Of a stretch of 64,000 nt of DNA, positions 46,971-59,139 are shown in pieces. The DNA is from Vespula vulgaris (taxonomy: Eukaryota; Arthropoda; Insecta; Hymenoptera; Vespidae): positions 17,855,058 through 17,919,057 of the forward strand of contig NC_066587.1 in assembly GCF_905475345.1 (NCBI RefSeq). The letters run 5' to 3'. Below the pieces are notes generated by a model. That model worked only from the letters and a program-made list of their open reading frames with translations. It was not told the DNA's origin and ran no database searches. The translations under genes were made by a program, and so were the position numbers. Numbering within the stretch: the stretch's first letter is position 1; each line of letters opens with the position of its first letter.

Positions 46971-47539
46971 GACGTCTACGACCGATAGAATATTTCTTTT
47001 GTTTTCTTTCTTTCCTTTTTTTACTTTTCTTCTTCTTCTTATCCATCGAATAAAACGAAATTGTTCGCATTCGTTATGTGGTCGATCGACGTAGTAATCG
47101 GGACAATCAATTAATCGCGTTAGAATTTTTTTTCTTTTCTTTTTCTTTTCTTTTTTCTCTTTTTATTTTTTATCGACACGATTTGGGATTAAAATTGAAA
47201 ATAAAAAAAAAAGAAAAGAAAGAAAAAAGAAAAAAATCGAATCTCGAATCTCGGAAACGCGCAAGAACGGGGAACGCTCTTTTCGCTCGAGTGAAATAAA
47301 TCCGATCAAAAAAAAAAAAAAAGAAAGAAAGAAAGAAAGAAAAAGAACAAGAGAGAAAGAAAAGAGAAACGTATGCCTGGGGATTCGTACGAAAATCGTT
47401 TGAGTAAAGAAGACGAGGCGAAAGGGATGAAACGATTAAAATTGTTGGTCGATCGGTGATAATAGAATCAGAGTGAATCGGGCCAATGATGGAACAAAAT
47501 AAAGAAATGAAAAAAGAAATTAAAGGGAGAGTAAAAAAG

Positions 47540-47573
<34 letters not shown>

Positions 47574-48560
47574 TGGGAAAAAAGGAAAAGAGAAACAAGG
47601 AATTGCGAAACGAAACAAACGAAGAAAAAAAAAGAAAGAAATGAGAGAGAGAGAGAGGGGGGGGGAAGGAAGAAGAAATTAAAAAAATAAAAGAAAAGAA
47701 AATAAAATAAAAAAAAAAAGGAAAAATCGTATTTAATCGAAAGGAGATAGTCCTTTGTTCCCTCGAGAAGTCGGATAAATCACGAACGATTAAAGGAAAC
47801 CCTGGGCGTCGAACGACCAGCCAGGACAATACTTTTTAAGCAATTCCTCCTTCCGTTAAAGACCACCATTTAAAAAGGAATACGAATGGAACCCGAAGCG
47901 AGCTATTAGCATTCGTTTATTTTCGATGAGCCGAGTTAGAGGATGGGAATATTTCCGATCTTTCCTTTGGATCGTTTCAAAGGTTCTATCTCGTAGTAGT
48001 ACCATAGGCTCGTCGTTTCTCTCTGTTTCTCTCTCTCTCTCTCTCTTTAAGTTCAGGTGGTAATTGGTGAAAATGGTATAACGAGCTTACAATACTGTCT
48101 ATATATATTCGTGGCCTGAGGCCTGAAATTTTTTCCTAACAAGAGAGAAAGAGAGAGAGAGAGAGAGAGATAATTGTGTCGATTTCAAAAGAATTTTCTT
48201 CGTTCGTCAAAAATTCGATGATTTCTTTTTTCTTTCTTTCTTTCTTTTCTTTTCTTTTTGTCTTCTTTCGAAAAGATTCGATTTGAATTGACGTCTATCG
48301 TGTTTTATTGATTTATTAATATCGTACTTCCCATCGTTCTAATAATAACATCAACGTGGTCGTTGCGTCGATACGATCGATCGATCGATATATTACAAAA
48401 ATCGTATTAAATATACCTATATTGGAAAAGGGAGAGAGAAATGGAAAAAGAAGAGGAAGAAGAAAAAAGGGAATTTCTGGAAGATCGTAAATAATCGTTT
48501 AGCAATTCTAAGGATAGTTCGAAATAATTTGAGAGACGTTCGGAACGATTGAATTTCCGT
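46971..48560. other. T-rich and A-rich tracts with GA arrays
   Basis: T-rich sequence covers 47127-47170, A-rich 47200-47240 and 47308-47360, and GA 47539-47572. A run of about ten G lies at 47658-47667, A-rich sequence at 47680-47720, and CT at 48020-48047. An unusual TGGCCTGAGGCCTGA direct repeat lies near 48112-48126, followed by GA at 48145-48172. The 219-residue minus frame (47170-47829) is Phe/Ser/Leu repeat. Confidence 0.6.
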
Positions 48561-48563
48561 CGT

Positions 48564-48641
48564 TTCGTCATCGTCGTCGTCCTCCTTCTTCTTCTTCTTC
48601 TTCTCCTTCTCATCTTGCTGCTGATGCTGCTGCTTTTACTA

Positions 48642-48675
<34 letters not shown>
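48564..48675. repeat. GTC/TTC/CTG triplet tract
   Basis: Triplets shift from GTC to TTC and then to a pure CTG run at about 48643-48675. Confidence 0.75.
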
Positions 48676-48676
<1 letters not shown>

Positions 48677-49031
48677 ATTCGAAGTAAATGGAATCAGGAC
48701 ATCGCGGCACGACTTATCGATTTGCGAGAAACGTAATTCGTCGGAATAGTTAATTATTGATTCTGTAATAGTTTGTTCGATGTTTCTAAAAGGTATAAGA
48801 ACGCATTCGATCGATATAAAATTTCCTCTCTCTCTCTCTTGCTCTTTCTTTAGAATTTCATTCGAAATAGGGAATGCGAATAATCATGGAAACGTGTAAC
48901 GGAAGTCGATCTAGAACAGGCTGGACTTAGAAATCGCTTCTTCCAATCTGTGTCTCATAAATCAATTATTGATTACCGTACGAAGGGATTGCTGCAATTG
49001 AAGGGAGTTAAACAGAAAGAGAGAGAGATAT

Positions 49032-49072
<41 letters not shown>

Positions 49073-49860
49073 GGAGTTATGTAGAGTAGAAAAAGAGATG
49101 TTTCGTCGCATCGTAGCTTTTATTAGTCATATGCATACGTATATCGAATTTCTGAATTTCTATCGATTCGAATCGATGGTATGAGGAAAATGAATGTTCT
49201 CTATGTTCCCTATGAGGATCATAGGGTTGATTCCAATGGGAACACGCGACGATCGACGATGAATTAAATATCCGATGTATCCTAGCGAATTCCTTTGACC
49301 CGTAAGCAAGTAACTACGTTTAATATGATCAATAGCGAAAGCGTATTAGCGACAAATTATTCTAACCGAAATCTCTTAATGAATTTACATGTAGATTACA
49401 TCTGAGATATGTACACACACATATGTATATAAATATGAATATGTATATACGCGAAGCTGATCGAATTCATTTCTAAAAATATTTGTAGTATCGAGTAAAA
49501 CGTATTTATCTTCTTATTATTATTTTTCTTCTTCTCTTCTTCTTCTTTTTCTTCTTCTTCTTCTTCTTGTTCTTATTCTTTGAAAAAAAAAAAAAGTTGA
49601 AAGAAGAAATTGCAGGAAGGAAACTTTTCTTTCTTTTCACGTAGTCGAGATCCCTACACAATAATTCCATTCGATCGGCGGGAGGCAACTAACTCTTACT
49701 AAGCTTGGAAATTCGACGAAGCCCGGGGAAAACGTGTTAGACGTTTCATTGATTAAAATACGAACCTAATTCCGGAATTTTCTTGGTTTGAATCTCGCAT
49801 TCGCGAATCAGCGATGGATGAAAACATGCGCCTCAAGGTCTCTTCTCCCCTTCCAATTTG
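48676..49860. other. Mostly unique AT-rich stretch
   Basis: (GATA)n lies at 49034-49072 and TTC triplets at 49527-49568. A 15-bp perfect palindrome AATCAAT-T-ATTGATT at 48960-48974 suits Hox/Exd-type binding. No gene. Confidence 0.5.
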
Positions 49861-49862
49861 CG

Positions 49863-49865
<3 letters not shown>

Positions 49866-49945
<80 letters not shown>
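49866..49945. repeat. CT array fused to TA array
   Basis: A (CT)n array (to about 49907) is followed directly by (TA)n (about 49911-49945). Confidence 0.85.
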
Positions 49946-49947
<2 letters not shown>

Positions 49948-50049
49948 TCCTGTTGTTTGATTCGACGCGTAATTCTCATAAAAGCACTTCGATTATCCAA
50001 TGGCGGAAAAGAGAACACGATATACAGGTATAGAGAGAGAAAGAGAAAG

Positions 50050-50088
<39 letters not shown>

Positions 50089-50657
50089 ACTATATGTTTG
50101 GTATTGGTTTCCAACGCAAGTACTACTTACTCGTTGGATGCTATGCTGGTATTCGACGGATGTAAAATTCAGGTTCGATTCGTCGTCGCTGTGTCATACG
50201 AGAGAGGGAGAGAGACAGAGAGAGAGAGTCGCGTTTACTACGTTCGATGTTGTTTGCGTTCTGATTGGAGCATTGTACGAGAGTAAATTGACATCCGAAC
50301 TGCGTTACCGCGTACCTAACTCACAGTTGCAATTGCCGTTTGTAAGAGGTCATACAGCTTTTGGTTACAACATGGTTTATACGTTCCTTCGATAGGACGC
50401 GAATCTTCGGAAAATCCGATGATAGAATCGTACGATAGAAAATTTCGTTGGGAGCATCGTCGAATTTGATAGTAGTACCCATGAAAAACAATCTGATACA
50501 CAAAACACATAGTCATGTACGTGCATACAAGTACATATATTTTATATTATATCTATCGTATACTCGTATGTATATACGTACGCATATATACGTACGTTTT
50601 CGTAATTTGCTATGTTCTATCTTTAAAACGGCAACCTATCGTTTTTGTCGAGAAACA

Positions 50658-50715
<58 letters not shown>

Positions 50716-51225
50716 AACATCGCGATGGTAAAGTTTAGTCCGATCACACACGGACACCTGCGTTCTCGCGGATCATCCTTTGATTTATACGCAGAGCCGC
50801 ATTTGTTTCGTTCAATTCTACGCGTATCGCGTTCTACGTATGTACGTACGTATGTATGTACATATGTATATACGTACATACGTATGTACGTATATATGTA
50901 TCTATGTATGCATGCATACGTGTACGATCTTTTCTGTAACACGATTGCTTAACGAGGATTTCATCATTTCTTCATTTTCTTTTTTTTTGTGTTTTTTTTT
51001 GTTTTTTTTTTTTTTAATTTATTTCTTTTCCTTTCCCATTTTTTGTTTCTCTTCAACTTTCCCGATTATACATTCATTTTATTTACTGGTTTATTTACTT
51101 ATTTTATTATATTACTCATTTTATTTGATGGACGTAACGTATCACTTTATAAGAACCTACTGGAAAACTTGGATTTCGCGATAGGATACATATATGTAAT
51201 CTACACGTACATATATATATATATA
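49946..51225. other. Unique island, GA array and alternating TACG/TATG tract
   Basis: GATA/GA covers 50041-50088, unique sequence 50100-50480, and (GA)n 50656-50712. An alternating purine-pyrimidine TACG/TATG tract covers about 50838-50925, with T-rich sequence at 50985-51015. Frames at 50448-50952 and 50610-50942 are repeat-driven. Confidence 0.55.
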
Positions 51226-51248
51226 TTTAACTAATCGTTGAAAGTACT

Positions 51249-51294
<46 letters not shown>

Positions 51295-51316
51295 TAACTA
51301 ATCGTTGAAAGTACTC
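51226..51316. repeat. TA array bracketed by an exact 24-bp direct repeat
   Basis: An identical 24-bp sequence (beginning TTTAACTAATCG) occurs at 51226-51249 and 51293-51316 in the same orientation, with a (TA)n array between. Period 67 bp. Confidence 0.9.
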
Positions 51317-52135
51317 GTATCAATGCTCTTGTGAAAAAAAGAAAATCTCTCTACTTCAGCTCGAAGAGAAACGAAATAGAACGATATAAGTAACAAAGAT
51401 AGAAAGAAAGAGAGAGTGTGTGTGAGAGAGAGAAAGAGAGAAAGAGAGAGAGAGAGAGACATAGGATAGGGGTTTATTCTCGTAGAAAACGTGTAGAAGC
51501 GCGCGCGCAAGTGATCGTGATCGAGACGTATATCGAGTCCGATCACGAAGCGTCGTTCGCTCCTTGTCGACCACCCTAAAAATCTGTTCCTGACGTGGTT
51601 CGTGATCGCCCAGCTAGAAATCGTTTTTCTCGCCCCCTCCTCCTCCTCCTCCCCCATTGCTACCCACCCTATGTTACTCCTAGCTTTCGTAAAAAGCGAA
51701 GAAAAGGAAGAATGTAAGTACTACATACGTCTAAGAATACGAATGGCGGATGGTTAGAAGAAATTGCCGTTACCGGAATGATCGTCTTACGAATTGGATT
51801 CTTTGATAAATATAATAATAGCGATTTATTTCGTTTCGCCCATGTCGAAACTGATCCAATTTAAATGAGAATAGTTCGTTTTTATTTTATGCGAATGATT
51901 ATGAAATTTACATTTTATGAAATTCAAATGAGAATATTCTTGTTTATTTTTATTTCATAAAAGTTACGTGTAAATGAGGGTAACCGAGAGGAAAGAAGAG
52001 AAAAGGAAAAAAAAAAAAGAAAAAGAAAAAAAGAAAATGAGATTCATTTTCGTCTCTTGCTCTCTTGCTCTCTTGCAGGAAAAGAATTTATTTCTTCTTT
52101 CATTCTTCTTTATTCCTCTTTTTTTTATCTTTCTA

Positions 52136-52180
<45 letters not shown>

Positions 52181-52560
52181 ATTTATTTGTTTATTTCTTC
52201 TTATCATATAGTTCATTGCGAGTATCTACTCTCCATGTCTGAGTATAGAAAGGTCTTAACTACTTAAAGACGCAGCAAATTTATAGATTCATCACTTCCA
52301 CTCATCGATCTATACAAATTTATCTAATTGGATAGATTTCTTGCTTTCTTATTTATCCGTTTAATTTATCTTTTGTTTTCAAAAAAAAAAAAAAACAAAA
52401 AAAGAAACGAGAAAAGGCTTTCATTTGTTTCTTAAGAAAATCCTTATTAGTCGTTTAATCACGTAGTACGATCCATTCGAAAATCCACAAAGTTTGATCT
52501 ATAAAACGAATCAATAAAGAAGCTCTAGAGTCACATAGTACAGATGAGAACTCGAGAATG
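51317..52560. other. GA tract, unique island, poly-T
   Basis: GA/GT covers 51405-51460 and a mixed unique island 51470-51800. AT-rich sequence follows, then an A-rich tract at 52000-52035. A poly-T run of about 30 lies at 52147-52176 and an A run at 52380-52395. No gene. Confidence 0.55.
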
Positions 52561-52781
52561 CCGTGTGAAAATTCGATCAAACGTATCCATCGAGTTGTCA
52601 GAAATTTGATTTCTTTCGGTTACGCACGGCGCATACAAAACGTCCTTGTCGTTTTCGAAACGAGAACGAGACGTTGGAAATCACTACGAGCTATCGACGT
52701 CGACGTGTCACGAACATTCTTTCTCTCTCTCTCTCATTCTTTCACTCTCATACACGTACACTTTTATACATACATATATAC

Positions 52782-52840
<59 letters not shown>

Positions 52841-53006
52841 GATATTCAGGTAAAACACGTTCGTTTAAGAGTAGATATACGTATATAAGTATATATGTGT
52901 TAGTGTACGAGACACGCGTGTTCTGGCTAGTCCGCATCATCGTCTGCATTCAATGTTCGTTTCGTTCGAAGGGAAAAAGAAAAAGAAAAAACAGAGAGAA
53001 AGAGTA

Positions 53007-53084
<78 letters not shown>

Positions 53085-53446
53085 GATGGGATGTGGACGA
53101 AAGGGTAAATTCAACGTAACTCACCGACGAAACACATCCGTGATCGAAGACGTTCGCATTTAGAGAACGATTCGAACGTACGAATAGCTGGGACATCCCT
53201 CTCTCTTCGAATGGGTGGTGTATATGTATGCATGCATGCATGCATACATGCATGTATGTATGTATGTATGTACGTATAAAATTTAACCTTTGCTATCTAT
53301 TTTTCCCCTCTTTCTCCGACTTCTTCGCGATTTGTATTCGACGCCATAACGTTCTTCCACCCTCTCACCACCCCCTCTCCATCTTTCTTTCTCTCTCTTT
53401 TTCTTTCGTCGTCCTCGTTTCTGGATCAACCGTAACGTGTCGAGTA

Positions 53447-53485
<39 letters not shown>

Positions 53486-53629
53486 ATTTTCTTCTCTCTT
53501 TATCTTTCAGATTTCTGGAGGATAAGTCCTCTCTTTTCATTTTTCTCGACCTCTCTTTATTTCTTTCTCTCTTTTTCGCATCTTGTAGCGTTACTACTAC
53601 GTACGATGCATTTCTTTCTTCCACTACTA

Positions 53630-53660
<31 letters not shown>

Positions 53661-53830
53661 CTTCTCTCTTTTTTCTCTTTATCTTCTTTTTCTTTTCTCT
53701 TCTTCTTTTTTCTTCGAGATCATACATGGATTATACTGTAGAATCTATTCGAAACTATTTTCATCATTCAATTTAGATTTATTTATTTTATTCTTAATAC
53801 TTTTTGATAATTTCTATACTTTTAATTTAC
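52561..53830. other. TA, GA, GCAT and CT arrays
   Basis: (TA)n covers 52786-52837, (GA)n 53026-53078, and (GCAT)n grading to (GTAT)n 53225-53275. CT lies at 53455-53480 and 53635-53660. Unique sequence covers 52561-52720 and 53090-53220. The 182-residue frame at 53228-53776 is Leu/Ser/Phe repeat. Confidence 0.6.
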
Positions 53831-54022
53831 GTACGTATACAGTATACACATGGCCGATCTTACGCCAACTCGTATTACTCTATTTCGTTCTCCACATAAT
53901 AATCTCATGTTTCTATCCATCTTCTTTCTTTCCCGTCTGTTTATTCTGTATATACGGTTAAACGAATCATTTCATTCTATTTTGTCATTCAAGTTATATA
54001 TTTTCTACTTCGTCAAAGAGTT

Positions 54023-54056
<34 letters not shown>

Positions 54057-54995
54057 GCGTATATGAACACAATACTTATATTATGAGTGTAATATAGAGG
54101 AGAAAAGGAAAGAAAAGAAAAGAAAAAAGAAACGAGAGAGAAAGACAGAGAGTCTCTCGCATTTCATTCTATGACGACGTAAGCGTCTTTACCTTCTCTT
54201 TTTCATGTCAGTCCCCATCTCTCTCCTTTCCTCTCCATCTTTCTCTCTTTTTCGTTTAAATTAGACCGACCGACCGACCGACCGACCGACCGGCCGACGT
54301 TGTAGTAGTGAATTCCTCTTTACGTCGCACTTATATTTTCGCCAATGTAAACATCTCGTAAAGAAGAGAGCTTCGCACGCTTCTTATATTTTTACACGAC
54401 CCTCTCGCTCTTTTTAAGATAATTTTAAAAGTGGCTCGTTAATAAAAATCTTTCGTCTCTCTCTCTCTCTCTCTCTCTCTCTTGATCTCTCTCCGTTTGT
54501 CTCTCTTTTTCCCTCTTTCTCTCTGTAACTCTCTCTCGTAATATTTTTCTTGCATTTTTCCTTCCTTTGTCCTTAGCACAACCCTCTTCCCTTATTCCCT
54601 GTTTCTACCTTTTTTTCTTGTTTTACCTCGTGACACTCTAAGACAACCCTCTTTAATTCATTCTTCATTTCTACCCCCGAAATTCTCCGTAGAATTAATG
54701 CCATCATGAAAATTATTCTTTTCTTTCTCTTCTCTTCTCTTCTCTTCTCTTCTCTTCTCTTCTCTTTTCTTTTCTTTTCTTTTCTTCTCAGGGTTTTTGT
54801 TTAAATGTTATATATATATATATATATATATAACAATTATATTTATATATATATATTAATGAAAAAAGAAAAAAAAAAGAGAAAGATAAATAGATAGAGA
54901 GAGTACAAGTACCATCTATCTATCTGTCTATCTATCTATCTATCTATCCACCTATATGAGAGAAAGAGAGAATAGACATTAAGATTCGAAACTGA
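53831..54995. other. AT-rich with CA/TA, GACC, CT and CTTCT arrays
   Basis: (CA)n(TA)n covers 54024-54057, (GACC)n 54264-54298, and CT 54457-54482. The pentanucleotide (TTCTC)n covers about 54725-54790, (TA)n 54811-54832, and CTAT 54915-54950. No gene. Confidence 0.65.
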
Positions 54996-55190
54996 TTGAT
55001 TCAACTTCTAACAACGCGTGCCGACGTAAGGAGGAATAGCTTCGGTGGTGTCTCAGAGTAATTTTGAATCTGTATGCAGCCGAAGAGAGAAATCCACGAG
55101 GCAATAACGCTCGCGTATTATTATGCAGATTACAAGCCTAGCGGTGGTATTAGTTCGTTATCGTACCTACATCTTGAATAACCATCTCTG
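54996..55190. other. Unique island
   Basis: About 195 bp of non-repetitive sequence, including TATTATTATGCAGATTAC near 55116 and repeated GCGTATTA-like phrases. No frame. Possible conserved non-coding element. Confidence 0.3.
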
Positions 55191-55772
55191 TCTCTCCCAC
55201 GAAGACGTTCTCTCTATCTCTATCTCCTTTTCTCTATCCTTCTCTCTCTCTCTTTGTTTGAGATGGTGAGAAGAATAATAAAAGAAAAAAGAAAGAAAGA
55301 AAGATGATCGAGATCAGAATTTACGTACGTTATTATCCTCTTCGTATTTTATATATGAATTATTTCTACAAATAATTTTTCATCGATTCTATCTATGAAA
55401 AATTATAATCTATTATAATTATCTCTGTTCTCTTTCTCTCTTCCTTTTTTTTCTTCGGCTCGAAGTGATAAAAAGGAATATAAAAAAGGGAAACAATTGG
55501 AAACAGCATTTATATATATATATACATGTATATTTTTTAACAGATTTGTCATCTTCTTTCTTTATTTATTCCCTTTCTTTCTTTTCTTTTTTTTATTGAT
55601 CGATCGCATCAATCTCTCGAAATCGTAAAAGGAAAATTTTCTAGATTCAAAAATTGCATATCATGCGAGTAAAGGAAAGAAAATCGCGATTGGAAAGAGA
55701 AAAAGGGACTGATCGTAGTTGATCAAAAATGATGGTTACATGAAAAAGTAAAAAAAAAAGGTAGTAAAGAGT

Positions 55773-55806
<34 letters not shown>

Positions 55807-55855
55807 AGAAAAGAAAAAAGGAAAATATGGCTCAAGGCTAAAGGAGTTTTCCTTC
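55191..55855. other. CT, TA and GA tracts
   Basis: CT covers 55195-55255, (TA)n near 55513-55525, T-rich sequence 55555-55595, and GA 55771-55803. Nothing gene-like. Confidence 0.6.
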
Positions 55856-56165
55856 ACGAGCCAGGGGACGCGGGAATTAATTAAGGTCGCGGTCCGTGTT
55901 ATCGACACGCTCTTTCACGTTTATTTCACGGTATATGGTTCTCAGTGTCGTGGAAATTTTCGAAAGGGGAAGGGACAAAGGTCTCCGACGCATTATCGAT
56001 CGTACGTTATATCGGTAATCGAATGTGCCAACCGACGACGCGAGACACGTCGAGCGAGAAACACAGAGCTCGTCAACGGAGCGCGATCTCTTTTACGTAG
56101 ATCGCTCGATTATCATTGATCCTCGATATCGCTCTAACATCGCTCTCATGATCGTCTCGTGAAGG
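55856..56165. other. CpG-rich unique island
   Basis: About 310 bp of non-repetitive, CpG-rich sequence. It includes GGGAATTAATTAAGG near 55871 and an imperfect inverted repeat GAGCGCGATCT / AGATCGCTC at about 56079-56108. No ORF. Confidence 0.35.
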
Positions 56166-56214
56166 GTGCATTTTTTCTGCTTCTTTTTTTTCTTTTTTTT
56201 ATATATATATATAT

Positions 56215-56599
56215 AAGGTTTTTCTCCGTGCGCCCGCGGTGATCCTTTGTAAGCAAAGACGAAACATCCACGCTATTTTTGTCGATGGTAATTAAAAAAA
56301 AAAAAATAACCATTGATTAATTCATTTATTTTTAATTACTTTCTTCTTTATATATATATATATAATGTTTTATTTTCGTCTCGAAGCTTCTTCTTTTTTG
56401 TCTATTTTTTTTTTCGTTTTTTTAATAAGGTTTTTCTGCGTGCACTCGCGGTGATCCTTTTATAAGCAAAGACGAAACATCCACGTCGTTTTTATCGATG
56501 GCAATTTTTATAAAAAAGATAAATAAATAAATAAAAATAATTGATTAATTCATTTATTTTTAATTACTTTCTTCTTTATTTTTATATATATATATATAG
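56215..56599. repeat. Direct duplication, two copies, period 212 bp
   Basis: AAGGTTTTTC-led copies start at 56215 and 56427. Each has GCGGTGATCC, then AAGCAAAGACGAAAC plus ATCCACG, an A-rich piece and a closing segment identical over about 37 bp, ending before a (TA)n run. The copies differ by scattered substitutions and A-tract length. No ORF. Confidence 0.85.
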
Positions 56600-57200
56600 C
56601 TCGTACTGTGTATAATAATCTGCGATACTTTGTGAAAAACGTACGACGCGATCGAATAGTCGATAATTTTGTTCGTTGATGAAATTGAGAGATAAGACAA
56701 TCGAATCGTTTCAATTCTTTTAATCTTACTTCGTCTTTTTCCGAGATTTTTATTCTCGACGTGTTAAGCCATAAAGATTCGCGCGGAATCGATGGAAATT
56801 TACCAGGAAGGAATGCCGAGTTAAAACTAAGAATCTTCAGAGATTATATGAAAACTTAACGTTTGATTGAGTTTAATGCCCCTCGGATATCGTGTAGAAC
56901 TTCTCTCAAGTATGTACTCCCTCCTATCGGTATAAACTTCGTTACCAAAGTTATCTCATATTCCTCATATTCGTTTCGGTGGCTTTAATTAATAAGACGA
57001 AACCCGAAAGACGAGATTTTCCTTCTTAGTCTCTCGAAATAATTTTAAAGCTATTCGTTAGAATCTTTATGAAAAATTTTTTAAAATTCGCCAAATTTCG
57101 ATGCAACGATTTTTTTTTTTTCGATTTTTTTCATAGGAAAATTTTCTCTCTCATTTAACAAAAATACGCATAACGTTTAAATTAATCGTAATAATTATGT
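56600..57200. other. Unique AT-rich stretch
   Basis: Low in microsatellites apart from a T run near 57111-57122. Contains TTTAATTAATAAGACG near 56983. No frame of note. Confidence 0.45.
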
Positions 57201-57206
57201 TCGAAG

Positions 57207-57391
57207 AATAATTCTCGAGAGAAAAGAATTTTGTCCAACGGATCGTTCTTCAAATTTTTTAATCGTTAAAAGAAAAACAATTATCTCTTCTCGGAGGTAT
57301 ATATGTATATATTTATATATATTTCTTTTTAGGACAATGAAAAAATTGTAAGAACGATCCGTTAGACAAAATTTTTTTCTCGAATTATATA
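57207..57391. repeat. Long imperfect inverted repeat (hairpin)
   Basis: The left arm at 57210-57266 and right arm at 57334-57386 are reverse complements over about 53 bp with a few mismatches and small gaps. The core AACGGATCGTTCTT (57237-57250) pairs perfectly with AAGAACGATCCGTT (57350-57363). Pairing extends inward through TTAAAAGAAA / TTTCTTTTTAGG, leaving an AT-rich apical loop of about 46 bases. It may be a small MITE, an endo-siRNA-type hairpin or a structured RNA. It gives the 69-codon minus frame at 57195-57404, which is not called a gene. Confidence 0.8.
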
Positions 57392-57563
57392 TACACACAC
57401 ACACACACGCATAGACACATACGTCTATTTATTTACTTTCTTTAAGGCTTGCAATTATAGAGAAAATAATTTTTATATAATTCGAAATATTTCGAAATGA
57501 AATCTGTCTATGATTTAAATCATTTCCATAGTTATCGGTACATTTGAATCTTTACAACGTATA

Positions 57564-57615
<52 letters not shown>

Positions 57616-57927
57616 AAAATATTACTTTAGCGTCTTTTATATTTCGTTGAAACGTTCAAATAGAATATACATTTAGTAGAGAAAAAGGTCAAACCCATTA
57701 AATGACATTACGAATGAAGGGAAACAGGACATGAAACGCGCGGGAGATCGAGTTATAGTATAAGATAAAAAAATATCACGAAGCTTGGAAGAAAAACGGG
57801 TTGGTTCTAACGTTGAACGTGAAAAGCTTTTAAAGGTTCATCGAGTTGGCATCGCTTGATTCATCTCTCGATAGATTGTAATTGGATCCTGTAGGTAAGG
57901 AGAGAAGGAAAAGAGTAGAAATGAGAG

Positions 57928-57974
<47 letters not shown>

Positions 57975-58616
57975 AAAGGAAACAGACAAAGAATTTTCTA
58001 AGAATATCCCATCGCGACAAATGGACAAGCCATGAAATGTCACGATCTATATATCGTGGGTGTAAAGTCACTCGAATCAGAGGAACTTGTAAAACGATCA
58101 TTGGAAATATTTTAAGAGCTTGAACTTTCGCCCTTTTATACGTGCGACTGTTTCCTATTAGGATAGACAAATTTGTGATGGTTATAAATATCTCTTAGAA
58201 TTAAAAAAAGAAAAAAAAAAGAACGGGAGAGAGAGTGAGAGAATGGGAAAAAAGGACGAGCAAAAAAAGGAAAGGTCAAATTGGTATGATAGTGCAAGAA
58301 TAATTGATAATAACTACGATATTTTCGAACGATACCTTTTCCTATGAAATAATTACGATAATCGCAATTATTGCGGATTATCAAACGAAGGAAAGAAAGA
58401 AAAAAAACAAAGAAAGATTGTACTCACAAATATACTCGCATTTGAAGGAATTAGGTTAGATTGATATTTCCATTGGAATCGTTCTAACAATTTGCGTTCC
58501 TTGGCTATTGAATTGGTACGTGCCCGACCTATGCTCCCGATTTACCGGGGTCAGTTTATTAACAACGTTTAATTAACGTCAGTAGACACGCTCGCTTGTG
58601 TAATCAGTGACAAACT
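57392..58616. other. AT-rich with TA and GA arrays
   Basis: CA covers 57391-57410, (TA)n 57559-57612, and (GA)n 57927-57967. A-rich sequence covers 58203-58222. A unique piece at 58440-58616 includes GTTTAATTAACG. Frames are repeat-driven. Confidence 0.55.
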
Positions 58617-58760
58617 GATATAGATATAGATATAGATATAGATATAGATATAGATATAGATATAGATATAGATATATAGATATATAGATATAGATGTAAA
58701 TGTAGATGTAGATATAGATATATACATATATGTATGTATATATGTATATATCGTATATAT
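58617..58760. repeat. GATATA hexanucleotide array and related tracts
   Basis: Ordered GATATA repeats to about 58695, then degenerate GATGTA/TATATG units to about 58760. Confidence 0.85.
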
Positions 58761-58827
58761 GAATATTACTATAGTGTTCCAGTTGTCTTGATGAGATGAG
58801 GATACGTGGAAAGCGTGGGAGAAAACC

Positions 58828-58868
<41 letters not shown>

Positions 58869-59080
58869 AAGAGAAAGGTAGATACCCCCTTAAACGACGA
58901 GTCGCTTATTTTAGCAAGTGCCTGTGCTAAACTTTGCCAAGATTTAATGTGCCACCAAACGAGCTGCCATCGTATAGTCGAGTATGGCTTTTATGTAGGG
59001 CAATCGATAGCATCGCACATGCATTGTTTATCTCCTTCTCTCTCTCTCTCTCTCTCTCTCTTTCTCCCATCTATCTATTA

Positions 59081-59139
<59 letters not shown>

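Noticed and set aside
47170..47829. 219-codon minus-strand frame
   Set aside because: Almost wholly Phe/Ser/Leu from A-rich and GA-rich sequence; hydrophobic by composition only.
50172..50182. GGTTCGATTCG as a tRNA B-box
   Set aside because: No A-box at the right distance and no acceptor-stem complementarity.
54264..54298. GACC array as an unusual GC-rich element
   Set aside because: A simple tetranucleotide repeat of about eight units; nothing further around it.
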